Shown here piece by piece: positions 33,311-41,565 of a stretch of DNA of 64,000 nucleotides. The DNA comes from Enterococcus hulanensis (GTDB taxonomy: Bacteria > Bacillota > Bacilli > Lactobacillales > Enterococcaceae), in contig NZ_BJED01000007.1 in assembly GCF_005405485.1 (NCBI RefSeq), forward strand, positions 167,931-231,930, read 5' to 3'. How positions within the stretch are numbered: position 1 is the first letter of the stretch; each line of letters opens with the position of its first letter. The translations under genes were made by a program, and so were the position numbers. Below the pieces are notes generated by a model. It worked only from the letters and a program-made list of their open reading frames with translations, was not told the origin of the DNA and searched no databases.

Positions 33311-34831
33311 TTAACTTACCTTTTTATTTTTGGTTGCTAGCAGCAAACTGATGGCTAGCAATAAAACTGCTAAACCAAAAGCGATTGATAAAATAGACTG
33401 CTTTTCTCCCGTCATAGGCAATTGTTTGTTTTTGCTGGAGCTGATAACTTGAGAATTATTGTTTGAATTATTGGAGCCTGCAGGAAGAACGCCTTTTTTG
33501 GGTTCTGTCGTACTGGTTGTGGTTGTACTTGTCGTAGTTGTGCTCGTTCCGGTCGTACTGCTTCCTGTTGTACTTGTACTGGTCGTGGTCGTTCCGGTCG
33601 TCGTACTGCTTCCTGTTGTACTTGTACTGGTCGTGGTCGTTCCGGTCGTCGTACTGCTTCCTGTTGTGCTCGTGCTAGTGGTGCTTGGTTCTGTCGTACT
33701 GGGTTCAGTGAAAAGGTCAGTTAAGATAAACTGATTATTCGTTGCATTTTTTCCGGCCTCTTGCACTTCATTAAACGGTGTATTCCAGTTTGTTTTAGAT
33801 TCCGCCAGGGTGTACTTGCCTGATTTTTGAGCAATATCAGTCAATCTTCCCACATCCACTGACAAATCCTCTGTGGCCGCTGGTGTATTATTTTGAACAA
33901 TCCATCCTGAATAATTTTTTGAATTAACTCGAATACTCAATTTATTCTTCGTATCAGAAACAGTAAAATCCTTCCCATCATTACTTGAAAAAAGGAACTT
34001 GCCTTCTGAATCAGTCAATGTACTAGCAACTACTTTTTCCCCTGTCTCTGTATGCTCAATTAGATCGACTGGTATCCCTTTTATCGCAGTTGATTTTTCC
34101 CAACTAGGAGAATCAGTAGTTGAAAGAAGCTTTTGATAGTTGACTTGACCATCGATCGCTGGTCGAATGACAAAAATATTCTGACGATTATTTGTCGGGG
34201 GATCATTAGGAAATTGTGAATCCAACCAACTATCCAACCCAGCTTGTCCCGTTAGCTGCTCCTGTGTCAATGTTTGTAAGTTCACATTTACAGTACAATT
34301 TGAGCTTACTTCATAGGTATCGGGGATTGAAGCCTTTGGATCTATCTTCACCATTTCAATTCGATAACCTACAAACTTTCCCGGTACTTGATATGCGCCA
34401 TCCTTTGCGATCAAGGAATTGGTTACATCGGTAAAGTCAGTCCCATTTTGCGTTGTAAAGAAATGAAAGCTGATCCCATGATCAGAAAAATCTTGGATCG
34501 TCGCCATCGTTTTATTATACTTCAGGTTCATTATAAATGAATCAGCGGCTATTTCTTGTGCACCAGCTTGCTCTTGAGGAATTATAGTAGTCCAAGCAGC
34601 TTTAGGGTCAAAACTAAAAAAGTTTCTAGCTAGATTCAATGAATACCTGTTTATTTTACTTGTTTCAGAATTCGGAAAATATAGGACGTGCCCCCATTCG
34701 GAATTTGTTTCTGGATCAGAAATCTCAGCTCCTTGAGTGCTTGATAAAGCATGCACAGCGGTTATCGGAAATAACAAAATAATTCCAACAACGATTGATA
34801 ATAACACATTTCTAATTACTAATTTATTCAT
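33311..34831 (-). CDS. LPXTG-anchored surface protein with Thr/Ser-rich stalk
   Basis: 506 residues with GGAGTGGAG before the ATG. Signal peptide (about 1-29, ends TAVHALS). Residues 30-370 are an unrecognised, beta-rich adhesin-like region; VVASTLTDSEGKFLFSSNDG resembles a Cna-B/SpaA-type strand pattern. Residues about 375-450 are a Thr/Ser/Gly stalk built from a 16-residue unit (STSTTGSSTTTGTTTT). The end has the sortase motif LPMTG, a hydrophobic helix and a KNKK tail. Sortase A should link it to peptidoglycan. It lies at the downstream end of the WxL cluster with its own terminator; the stalk is probably O-glycosylated. Confidence 0.88.
   Translation of the reverse strand: MNKLVIRNVLLSIVVGIILLFPITAVHALSSTQGAEISDPETNSEWGHVLYFPNSETSKINRYSLNLARNFFSFDPKAAWTTIIPQEQAGAQEIAADSFIMNLKYNKTMATIQDFSDHGISFHFFTTQNGTDFTDVTNSLIAKDGAYQVPGKFVGYRIEMVKIDPKASIPDTYEVSSNCTVNVNLQTLTQEQLTGQAGLDSWLDSQFPNDPPTNNRQNIFVIRPAIDGQVNYQKLLSTTDSPSWEKSTAIKGIPVDLIEHTETGEKVVASTLTDSEGKFLFSSNDGKDFTVSDTKNKLSIRVNSKNYSGWIVQNNTPAATEDLSVDVGRLTDIAQKSGKYTLAESKTNWNTPFNEVQEAGKNATNNQFILTDLFTEPSTTEPSTTSTSTTGSSTTTGTTTTSTSTTGSSTTTGTTTTSTSTTGSSTTGTSTTTTSTTTTSTTEPKKGVLPAGSNNSNNNSQVISSSKNKQLPMTGEKQSILSIAFGLAVLLLAISLLLATKNKKVS
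33568..33663. repeat. Two exact tandem copies of a 48-bp unit in the Thr-rich stalk
   Basis: Copies at 33568-33615 and 33616-33663 are identical by eye, with degenerate partial copies on each side (about 33540-33700). The unit encodes a 16-residue Ser/Thr/Gly repeat. Exact identity implies recent duplication and probable length variation between strains. Confidence 0.85.
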
Positions 34832-35222
34832 TTCTCCACTCCTTGTTTATACTGTTTAAAAACACAAAAGCAAATTTAATTCTATTAAAAATAAATATTT
34901 TAAGAACAACCGACTCGATAAAGAAAAAAAGTGTCATATATTCCATAAATGATTCAATCGTAAATTAAACTTGATGCCTTTCTCTTTCATCACCGAATGT
35001 AATCTACCCTTTTTACTATTTATCATTTAATAATTATTATTTACTTATTTTTAAATTATATTTTCATTTCCCTAGTAATTCAAGTCTTTTCTTCAAAAAA
35101 GCATATTTATTTATGAGTGGTAGAGGAGAATATGCTGATAAATGAAAAAAACAAGCCTTAGAAAAACTGCTGAAACCTATATAAAAGATTGGGCAAAAGC
35201 AGCTCTGTCTTCCGTACAGAAA
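34832..35222. other. 390-base AT-rich gap between the LPXTG gene and the pseudo-receiver regulator gene
   Basis: It should hold the LPXTG gene promoter. The plus strand reads AAGTGTCATATATTCC near 34929-34944. The WxL-cluster upstream region has a similar GTGTCATATTTTT near 41442, so a shared regulator site is possible. No open frame worth calling. Confidence 0.35.
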
Positions 35223-35930
35223 TTATGCTTCATTGGAACTGTTCAAGTAAGAGCTGATGATGGGACAGGCATAATCCTTAATTAAATAGCCGCTTCCCCA
35301 CACCGTATCAATAATTGAAGTTTGAGAACTAATCGTAGCCAGCTTCATTTTGATTTGACTCATCAAGTAAGATAGCTGATTCTTAGTTGATGGTGTGCTT
35401 TCTCCCCATATTTTTTTACAAAAAGTTTCTCTAGAAACTGCTTCATTGGGATGCTCTATCATTAAGGCAAGAACTTTCTTTTCGTTCATCGAGAATTTTA
35501 TCGAGCGAACTCGTAGTGGATTGATCATGAGAATCTCTTTGGGTTCAGAAGGATCATTCGTTTTCAGCAGCACATCATCAAGCGTTTCCCTAAGCTCTTC
35601 CATACTGCAGCTGTTAACCAACCAGGCATGTACCCCGCTCTGCTTCCATTTTTCTTTTTCTTCAGCTTTTGGTAGAGATTCAACTAAGCGAACGGTTGGT
35701 ATATCGTATTTTTTTAAATAGAGCAAAATTTGCAGCAGCTCAAGTTTCCCTATTGTTTCGCTGATAATCGCCGTTGAGAATAACTGTAACCAATCAGGCT
35801 GCTCATCTTTATTATTCAAGCGATCCAATAGTTTTGACGAGCTGATAATTTCTTTGTTCAATTTTTGAACTTGTTGCTGAATTGACATATCGAATAAGAT
35901 ATTTTTTGTCAAAAGTAAAATTGGCTTCAT
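35223..35930 (-). CDS. Orphan pseudo-receiver/winged-helix regulator (WxL cluster copy)
   Basis: 235 residues with AGGAGGG before the ATG. The N-terminal half has a receiver-like alpha/beta outline (KPILLLTKNILFDMSIQQQV ... TAIISETIG). It lacks the acidic pocket and the phospho-accepting Asp: the strand that should carry Asp reads AIISET. The C-terminal half is an OmpR/PhoB-type winged helix (about 140-220: FSMNEKKVLALMIEHPNEAV, CKKIWGES, WGSGYLIKD). The protein at 52536-53303 is a clear paralogue (LILTKNIL, SETVS, CKKIWREE). It sits between the DUF916 gene and the LPXTG gene of the WxL cluster and probably controls it without phosphorylation. Confidence 0.8.
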   Translation of the reverse strand: MKPILLLTKNILFDMSIQQQVQKLNKEIISSSKLLDRLNNKDEQPDWLQLFSTAIISETIGKLELLQILLYLKKYDIPTVRLVESLPKAEEKEKWKQSGVHAWLVNSCSMEELRETLDDVLLKTNDPSEPKEILMINPLRVRSIKFSMNEKKVLALMIEHPNEAVSRETFCKKIWGESTPSTKNQLSYLMSQIKMKLATISSQTSIIDTVWGSGYLIKDYACPIISSYLNSSNEA

Positions 35931-36026
35931 ATTTTCCCTCCTATGCCCTAGTGTCGTTCACTAAACTCTTTTGCTCCTGATGATAGCGTCTCTAAATTGA
36001 TAAGAAGGTTTTTCTTCATACTTAAA

Positions 36027-36050
36027 AAGGCGGCGTATTTCGTCCGCCTT
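36027..36050 (-). terminator. Terminator after the DUF916/DUF3324 gene
   Basis: AAGGCGG (36027-36033) pairs with CCGCCTT (36044-36050); a short T-run follows on the minus strand. Confidence 0.7.
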
Positions 36051-36080
36051 ATATACTGTTTAGTTCTTTAGCAATACTCA

Positions 36081-37103
36081 TCATGCTTTGCTTTTATTGG
36101 CTTTTTTAAACTTCCAAAATATCAGCAGGAGAATAACTATCACGATCAAAATTATAATTAAAATTTTCATATTCAAAGGATCTGTTTTATCGATAACTAC
36201 TTCGTTCACTTCATTGGCCTCTTTAGAGGTGATGGTAAAACGCTTATCAAACACCCATTGATTGTTCTTTTTATCATTAATCGTCAACTTCATTCGATAG
36301 TCACCGGGAACCAGCTTTTCTCCATCCCAATCAATCGCAAATTTATACAAAGAGTTTGGCGCCATCTGCAGTTCTTTATAGGATTTCGTTTTGACTCTTT
36401 TCCCGCTTTTGTCATCTTTTATTTCAACTTTATAGTCTAATTTTCCATAAGATTCCATTTGAGGGTTCAAAAGCTCTACAACGACACTTGTTTTTCCAAA
36501 TGATACTGCTGGTGTGATCTTCTTCAATTGAATCTCACGTTTTAGTTCATCATCCTGCTCGTTCAATCTAAGTCCAAGAATATAGCCATATTGGTTGGAG
36601 ATTCCTGTTTGCTCTTCCGATACTTTTGTTACTTTTATTCCTGCCAAGATTTCTCCTTTAAAGGCTTCAGCCGGCATCGAGATTTGAATAGGGATCTTTT
36701 TATTACTTTGCTTTGGAACGGTAACTTCTTTCGTACAGCTTGCGATCTTGCCTATCTTAAATTTATCTTTCAGGTTATAGGTTTTATTGTCCTCTGAGTA
36801 GTCAATAAACCCCTGATTATTCGTATATGCTTGATTCAATTCAATTTTAAATCTCAAGTCTTTTGACGATGTATTTGCTACGACAAATTCGACTGTTTGC
36901 TTCTGTCCAGGAGTCATACGTAAGTTAAAAAAGGAATCCTTGTCGCCAATTTGATTTTCTGGCAGAACAGCATAAATATGGTATCCAACATCGTTTTGAG
37001 CGGAATCACTTGTTTCTTCCGCATGAGCGTGAGGTGCGACTATAACGGATAGAAAACCAATAAAAAGCAGTGATAAAACGGACGTAACTGTTTTTTGTTT
37101 CAT
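36081..37103 (-). CDS. DUF916/DUF3324 WxL-interacting cell-surface protein
   Basis: 340 residues from ATG 37103 (AGTAGGT upstream; an ATG at 37151 in frame lies in the preceding terminator). Signal peptide ends APHAHA (about 28). DUF916 (about 40-155) begins VGYHIYAVLPENQIGDKDSF and has LRMTPGQKQTVEFVVANTSS. DUF3324 (about 165-295) includes YGYILGLRLNEQDDELK and the strand VDYKVEIKDDKSGKRV-like block. A C-terminal membrane helix (LIIILIVIVILLLIFWKF) is followed by a basic tail. This family binds WxL proteins and peptidoglycan and is a constant partner in WxL loci. Confidence 0.92.
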   Translation of the reverse strand: MKQKTVTSVLSLLFIGFLSVIVAPHAHAEETSDSAQNDVGYHIYAVLPENQIGDKDSFFNLRMTPGQKQTVEFVVANTSSKDLRFKIELNQAYTNNQGFIDYSEDNKTYNLKDKFKIGKIASCTKEVTVPKQSNKKIPIQISMPAEAFKGEILAGIKVTKVSEEQTGISNQYGYILGLRLNEQDDELKREIQLKKITPAVSFGKTSVVVELLNPQMESYGKLDYKVEIKDDKSGKRVKTKSYKELQMAPNSLYKFAIDWDGEKLVPGDYRMKLTINDKKNNQWVFDKRFTITSKEANEVNEVVIDKTDPLNMKILIIILIVIVILLLIFWKFKKANKSKA

Positions 37104-37136
37104 TGATATACCTACTTTAAAATTAGAATATAAAGA

Positions 37137-37159
37137 AAAGCTGCGAAACATCGCAGCTT
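37137..37159 (-). terminator. Hairpin between the WxL gene and the DUF916 gene
   Basis: AAGCTGCGA pairs with TCGCAGCTT around a short loop, then Ts on the minus strand. It lies between two genes of the cluster and may be a partial terminator that sets the WxL:DUF916 ratio. Confidence 0.65.
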
Positions 37160-37168
37160 ATTGCAACT

Positions 37169-37765
37169 TTATTTTGCGTCAGGAGTATTGTATAGCTGAT
37201 AAGAAATTGTGCCGTTTAGCTTATCGTTTGCTTTAAGTTCGCGGTTTGTATCAGTAAATTTGATATCCACACTTGTTACAGCAGTTTTAATTAAACCAGT
37301 ATTGTTATCCGCTGTTTTATCAGTCGCAGCTTTTGCGACAATCCCGGTTGCTCCAGTCCCTACAAGTTCCGTATCATTAATCTTGAAATTATTTACAGGC
37401 AGCTTAGACGTTTTTCCCTCTAATGCCAGGTTATTATCTGTTACTTGGGCTTTTACTGACCAGTCACGCTGAATTCTGTCATTGAAGACATCGATTGAAT
37501 CATCCAGCGTTGCACTTGTTTCAACTTGTTGTCCTTGCAATTTCGTTGAAAAGTCATAGGCTGCAGGAACTTTTTCCAACGTTAAGTATTTTTGATCTGG
37601 ATCTGTTGGATCAAGAGGATCAGTACTATCATCATTATCCTTGATCTCAATACTTGCTGGTGTTTCCTTCGTTTGATTTACCACCTCGTCTGCACTCGCA
37701 ACCGAACTAAACGTTAATCCTAATAGAATCGTACTCACAACTGAAATCCATACCTTTTTTTTCAT
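37169..37765 (-). CDS. WxL-domain surface protein with atypical motifs
   Basis: 198 residues. Signal peptide ends SSVASA (about 25). A linker rich in Asp/Pro (DSTDPLDPTDPDQ) leads to the WxL domain. The first motif is RDWSVKAQVTD, with Val instead of Leu, and the second, usually ITWxL, reads GTISYQLYN with Tyr instead of Trp. The overall order (AYDFSTKL, motif 1, NNFKINDTEL, motif 2 at the C-terminus) still identifies the family. WxL domains attach non-covalently to peptidoglycan and to DUF916 partners. The GGAGAG ribosome site is good. The motif changes may alter binding. Confidence 0.88.
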   Translation of the reverse strand: MKKKVWISVVSTILLGLTFSSVASADEVVNQTKETPASIEIKDNDDSTDPLDPTDPDQKYLTLEKVPAAYDFSTKLQGQQVETSATLDDSIDVFNDRIQRDWSVKAQVTDNNLALEGKTSKLPVNNFKINDTELVGTGATGIVAKAATDKTADNNTGLIKTAVTSVDIKFTDTNRELKANDKLNGTISYQLYNTPDAK

Positions 37766-37972
37766 TTTTTACACTCTCCATTTTCTAAATTTTGTGTTTC
37801 ATTTAATGTGCGTACCTCAATATGTTGGTGCACGTACATTTATAGAACCGTCAATCAAAATATTGACATAAGCAAGCCTGCTTTTCTTATCTAGAATCCA
37901 TAGATTGAAATTCCCAAACATTTTTTCTCCTTTCTATTTCTCCGACTTTTATATTGCCCATAACCTTGTGCT
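37766..37972. other. Intergenic spacer within the WxL cluster
   Basis: About 205 bases between the small LPXTG gene and the WxL gene. I see no terminator with a T-run and no convincing promoter. The WxL gene may be read through or may have its own start here. Confidence 0.35.
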
Positions 37973-38305
37973 TTACTCCTTAAAATCAGCTCTCATCTTA
38001 TATCTCCTGTTTACAATGATGAGTATTGCGAGAACCATCGCTATTCCGATAAAAGCTAGCGGCGATTTCTGTTCACCTGTTTGTGGAAAGCGCTTCGCTT
38101 CCTCGACATTCTTGATAGTTTGATCGTTTCCATCTGAAGGATTTTTTTTATCTGTTTTTTGGTCACTATCAACTGTCTTAGCCTCATCAATTTTAATGAT
38201 TATCTTTGAATGATTAGACCCCTCCGCTGCATGTCCACTGGTTCCAACGCAAAGCGTTAAGATCAGCATCGTAAAAAGAATTACACTTAACAACTTTTTG
38301 ATCAT
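37973..38305 (-). CDS. Small LPXTG-type cell-wall protein of the WxL cluster
   Basis: 110 residues with AAGGGGAAACC before the ATG. Signal peptide ends SGHAAE (about 27), a short charged linker follows, then the sortase motif FPQTGE, a membrane helix and the tail RRYKMR. Phe replaces Leu at the first position of LPXTG, as in some enterococcal sortase substrates. Such short anchored proteins accompany WxL and DUF916 genes in most WxL loci and are thought to help assemble the complex. It starts 18 bases after the giant lectin-WxL gene. Confidence 0.85.
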   Translation of the reverse strand: MIKKLLSVILFTMLILTLCVGTSGHAAEGSNHSKIIIKIDEAKTVDSDQKTDKKNPSDGNDQTIKNVEEAKRFPQTGEQKSPLAFIGIAMVLAILIIVNRRYKMRADFKE

Positions 38306-38322
38306 ATTGGTTTCCCCTTAAA

Positions 38323-41073
38323 TTATTCTGGTTCATATGTTTGGTTTAGCGTCCACTGTATTTTGATTGCAGCATCATATTTTCCGATTGAAAGATACTT
38401 ATCACTTTTTAATAGCACTCCCGCGTCATTGCCTAAATGCATTTGACTTGCGAACCCATTTTGAGTAGAAGCTGGTCTGTCCATAACTTTGAGTCCTGTT
38501 GAGGGAGCTGATTCCGGGATTGAAGTGCTTTTTCCTGCGCTGTCTTTCCAGATCATATCTACATCAGAAAGCGGGGAAGAGCCAGCTGGTTTATCAATCG
38601 AAACTGATACATACCAGTCGTTTGCAGGTGTCTCCCGACTGTCTAATACTTCTAGGTCAAGGTTGTTTCCCTCGTCCCTGTTCATGACACCTTTTGTTTC
38701 TCCGATTGTCCTATTTGTCCAATCCAATGTAGTTGGGACCTTAGATAGTTGAACTGAGCCCTGGACATTTAAAACAAACGAAAGCTGATTTGGAGCATTC
38801 GTCGAGCCATCCTCTGTGAGCTGTAAAACGAACGTGTTGCTTCCATACTTTATTAGTGAAGTCGGAATCGTCATAGTTTTTTCCTTAGTATCTGTTGTGG
38901 CTGCTCCATTATTAAGCGTCCCCTGTTCAATAATTCCGTCTGACTTTAATAACATATAGTTCAATGTCGAATTAGCTGTTCCTCCGCTGTAATAAAATGG
39001 CAGAGCATATCCTTCCTCACTGAGTGCGGATCGATCGATTGTTTTTTCCAACGTTGTTAATTCTTCTTTATTCGACCAGGATACTTTCAAAGGGGGACTT
39101 ATATTTTTAAGCCAGAAATAAGTGGGGCTTCCTGTTAAGTAGTCATACGATCCAGCCGTAGGATTAATCGTTATCAAACTAGCTGAAAATGAATCCTTTA
39201 TATCGGAAGAAATATCGACTTTGGACTTTATCGTCGATTCAATCTCAACCACGTCCCCTTGTTTCATTTCCTTTGGAATGTATAAACTAAATCTCCCATT
39301 GGCATTCGTTGTTGGGATAAAAGAGCCGATACTTTCACCATTCACCTTGACTATGGATTCTTTAAGTGTGCTCATATCAACTTGATCAGGGCTTACCTCT
39401 CCTTCGTACAAAAGATAGGGACTTGTATAGTCCAATTGTTTCACTGTCGCTACTGTTTCAAATCGAACAGAATCCCCTTTTTTCGCATATTTCTGTTTAC
39501 TATCATCCTCTTCACTCACACTTATGTTTTGTCCGGCAGAATCGTAAATTTGATTCTTCGCTTCATAATCTAACGGAACAGGAACATCCGCAAAGACCAT
39601 TTTTACCGCACCTTCGCTTGCTCCGTTGGCTGCCGTAAATCCCCAGTAAGCTTTAGAATCGTTAGCACTAAGTTTTAATTCAGAGGAAAGATCACTCCAA
39701 GGAACACTTGTGGCAATTGTTTGATTACCTGTAACTGGATTTCTTAAATAATACTGGAAAGTTTTAGTAGGGAAATCAAAACTAAAATTAAACTCATACC
39801 AAGTTCCATCCTGAACATTTGATCCGATAGATTGGTTCAAATACCTCAAGCCAGAATGAATCGTTTTCGCTGCTCTGCCCGAACCGATCAGGGGAAACCA
39901 ATCCGTTTCGTCACTAATTACGCCTAAGACGCTTTTAGAGATTGGACCATAGGTTTTATCCCGATTACCAGGAAAAGCATACGCCATGTGAGGGCTAACG
40001 TTTTCTCGTGGAAGCTGACTTGGAGTAACATCATAAGAATAAGGAAAACGCTGGTTCCCATTTGTATACATATCAAACTCAACCGTAAATGAGCTGCCGA
40101 TTGCGTCCGCATTCGGGTATTTTCGAACACCGCCGCTCACAGTAGTGGCGCTGCTGGAACCATAAGCCCCTAAATTTTGCCCATCCTTTCCTTGATCCCT
40201 TGCTTTTGTCAGAGCCTGCGTTTTTTGCGGATCATTATGAATAGTAAAGGTAAATCCGTCAGCTTGCGCGGTTCCGAAATTAACATACATCCTGCCTTTA
40301 AAGGACTTTGAAAAATCCAAACGATTATTCTCTAATGACCACATAGCTACCCAATTGTTTTTCCCTTGAACGGTTATTTCATGGTACGGCATTCCGTTAT
40401 TAATCGTTCCACTAGGCATGATCGGCTTAACACTAAAACCTGTTCCGCCAACTGGACTGTCAAATAAACCATTAATCAACTGACCGCCCTCCGGTATTTC
40501 TGGACTTCCCTTACCAAGGTCGTCGGCTCTTGGTTTCATTGCTTCGTTTGACGGATTGTCTTGAGGGATTTCGTCAGTCGAGTGGTCACCAGAAGACGAA
40601 GTGGTTTGTTCAGTTGATTGTTCTTCGGTGGTCTTACTTGATTGCTCCCTTTGCAAATCATTCGTTTGTGCAACTTCTTCTGTAGAAGGAATCGTGTTGG
40701 ATGAATCTAGCTGAAATTTTTTTCCATCCTTCAAATACGAAATATACTCCACACAATTTGAAGTGACTTCTTCGTCAAATTTCAGTGTCAGAGCTTTTTG
40801 TGCAGCTAGGTCTAATTGATCCATTTCATTTCCCTTATCCGCTAATTTCTCCTTCGCCTCTGCTGTCAAACCGACCTGTATCCTGCTGATCTCATCATCA
40901 GCTTTTAGTAATTTAACTACCTGTGATGTAGAGCTCTCCTCTTCCACCATGACTTGGATATCATCATTTCTTAGCTCATACTTAATATTTTCCGCATAAA
41001 TCGTTTTTTGCGGAAAAATAAAACCAACAGTTGCTACTGAAGCGAAAAAAAAGATTGCTAACAGTTTCCTCAC
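38323..41073 (-). CDS. Large surface protein with L-type lectin domain and C-terminal WxL domain
   Basis: 916 residues from a GTG start with AAGGGGG upstream. Signal peptide ends KTIYAE (about 27). A helical and Ser/Thr/Glu-rich linker (about 130-190) precedes an L-type lectin-like domain (about 195-500; NFGTAQADGFTFTIHNDPQ, SSFTVEFDMYTNG, WYEFNFSFDF). Two beta-rich repeats follow. The C-terminal WxL domain has NDWYVSVSIDKPAG (motif 1) and KIQWTLNQ (motif 2, canonical WTL). It is the first gene of the cluster and probably binds glycan on host or neighbour cells while the WxL domain docks it to the wall. The lectin assignment is by pattern. Confidence 0.85.
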   Translation of the reverse strand: MRKLLAIFFFASVATVGFIFPQKTIYAENIKYELRNDDIQVMVEEESSTSQVVKLLKADDEISRIQVGLTAEAKEKLADKGNEMDQLDLAAQKALTLKFDEEVTSNCVEYISYLKDGKKFQLDSSNTIPSTEEVAQTNDLQREQSSKTTEEQSTEQTTSSSGDHSTDEIPQDNPSNEAMKPRADDLGKGSPEIPEGGQLINGLFDSPVGGTGFSVKPIMPSGTINNGMPYHEITVQGKNNWVAMWSLENNRLDFSKSFKGRMYVNFGTAQADGFTFTIHNDPQKTQALTKARDQGKDGQNLGAYGSSSATTVSGGVRKYPNADAIGSSFTVEFDMYTNGNQRFPYSYDVTPSQLPRENVSPHMAYAFPGNRDKTYGPISKSVLGVISDETDWFPLIGSGRAAKTIHSGLRYLNQSIGSNVQDGTWYEFNFSFDFPTKTFQYYLRNPVTGNQTIATSVPWSDLSSELKLSANDSKAYWGFTAANGASEGAVKMVFADVPVPLDYEAKNQIYDSAGQNISVSEEDDSKQKYAKKGDSVRFETVATVKQLDYTSPYLLYEGEVSPDQVDMSTLKESIVKVNGESIGSFIPTTNANGRFSLYIPKEMKQGDVVEIESTIKSKVDISSDIKDSFSASLITINPTAGSYDYLTGSPTYFWLKNISPPLKVSWSNKEELTTLEKTIDRSALSEEGYALPFYYSGGTANSTLNYMLLKSDGIIEQGTLNNGAATTDTKEKTMTIPTSLIKYGSNTFVLQLTEDGSTNAPNQLSFVLNVQGSVQLSKVPTTLDWTNRTIGETKGVMNRDEGNNLDLEVLDSRETPANDWYVSVSIDKPAGSSPLSDVDMIWKDSAGKSTSIPESAPSTGLKVMDRPASTQNGFASQMHLGNDAGVLLKSDKYLSIGKYDAAIKIQWTLNQTYEPE

Positions 41074-41565
41074 ATAAAATCCCCCTTACCTCTGATCATT
41101 GACCATTTATTGAAATCATGATTCTTTTTCCCTTTTTAACTCCCTGCCAACCTCAAACAGAATAGAAATAATTTACACGTTTATGATAATTCATTGATTT
41201 AACGGGCGGGGACAGATTATTTTATGAAATTCGAAAAAAAAATACCTATCAATCTTTATATTGAGTTGCTTAATCTATTAGGGACCACCCATTAATTACT
41301 TATAGCATTTGATTTACTTATGATTTCAACAAAGCCAGATAGACTGACCAATATTAAGACTTTTTTTCAAATATTTTTTACAAATTAATTTTCGAAACTT
41401 ATTAAATATGATATGTTGGTGAATGTTCTGTGCCATTTGTGTCATATTTTTAACACCTACCTCAAGTGAAAAATCTTTCGACAAATAGATTGATCTTTGA
41501 CAAGAATAGACTTTAGGAATTTTGAGCTAAAAAATATGAATCAACTTTATAAAGGATTGGAAGCT
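41074..41565. promoter_or_regulatory. Divergent control region between the WxL operon and an Mga-like regulator
   Basis: About 490 AT-rich bases. It includes TTGTGTCATATTTTTAACACC near 41439-41457, similar to sequence upstream of the LPXTG gene. It must hold promoters in both directions. I could not assign hexamers with confidence. Confidence 0.4.

Noticed and set aside
33459..33734. 91-codon plus-strand Val-rich frame opposite the LPXTG gene
   Set aside because: It is the antisense of the Thr/Ser repeat stalk; the repeats keep the opposite frame free of stops.
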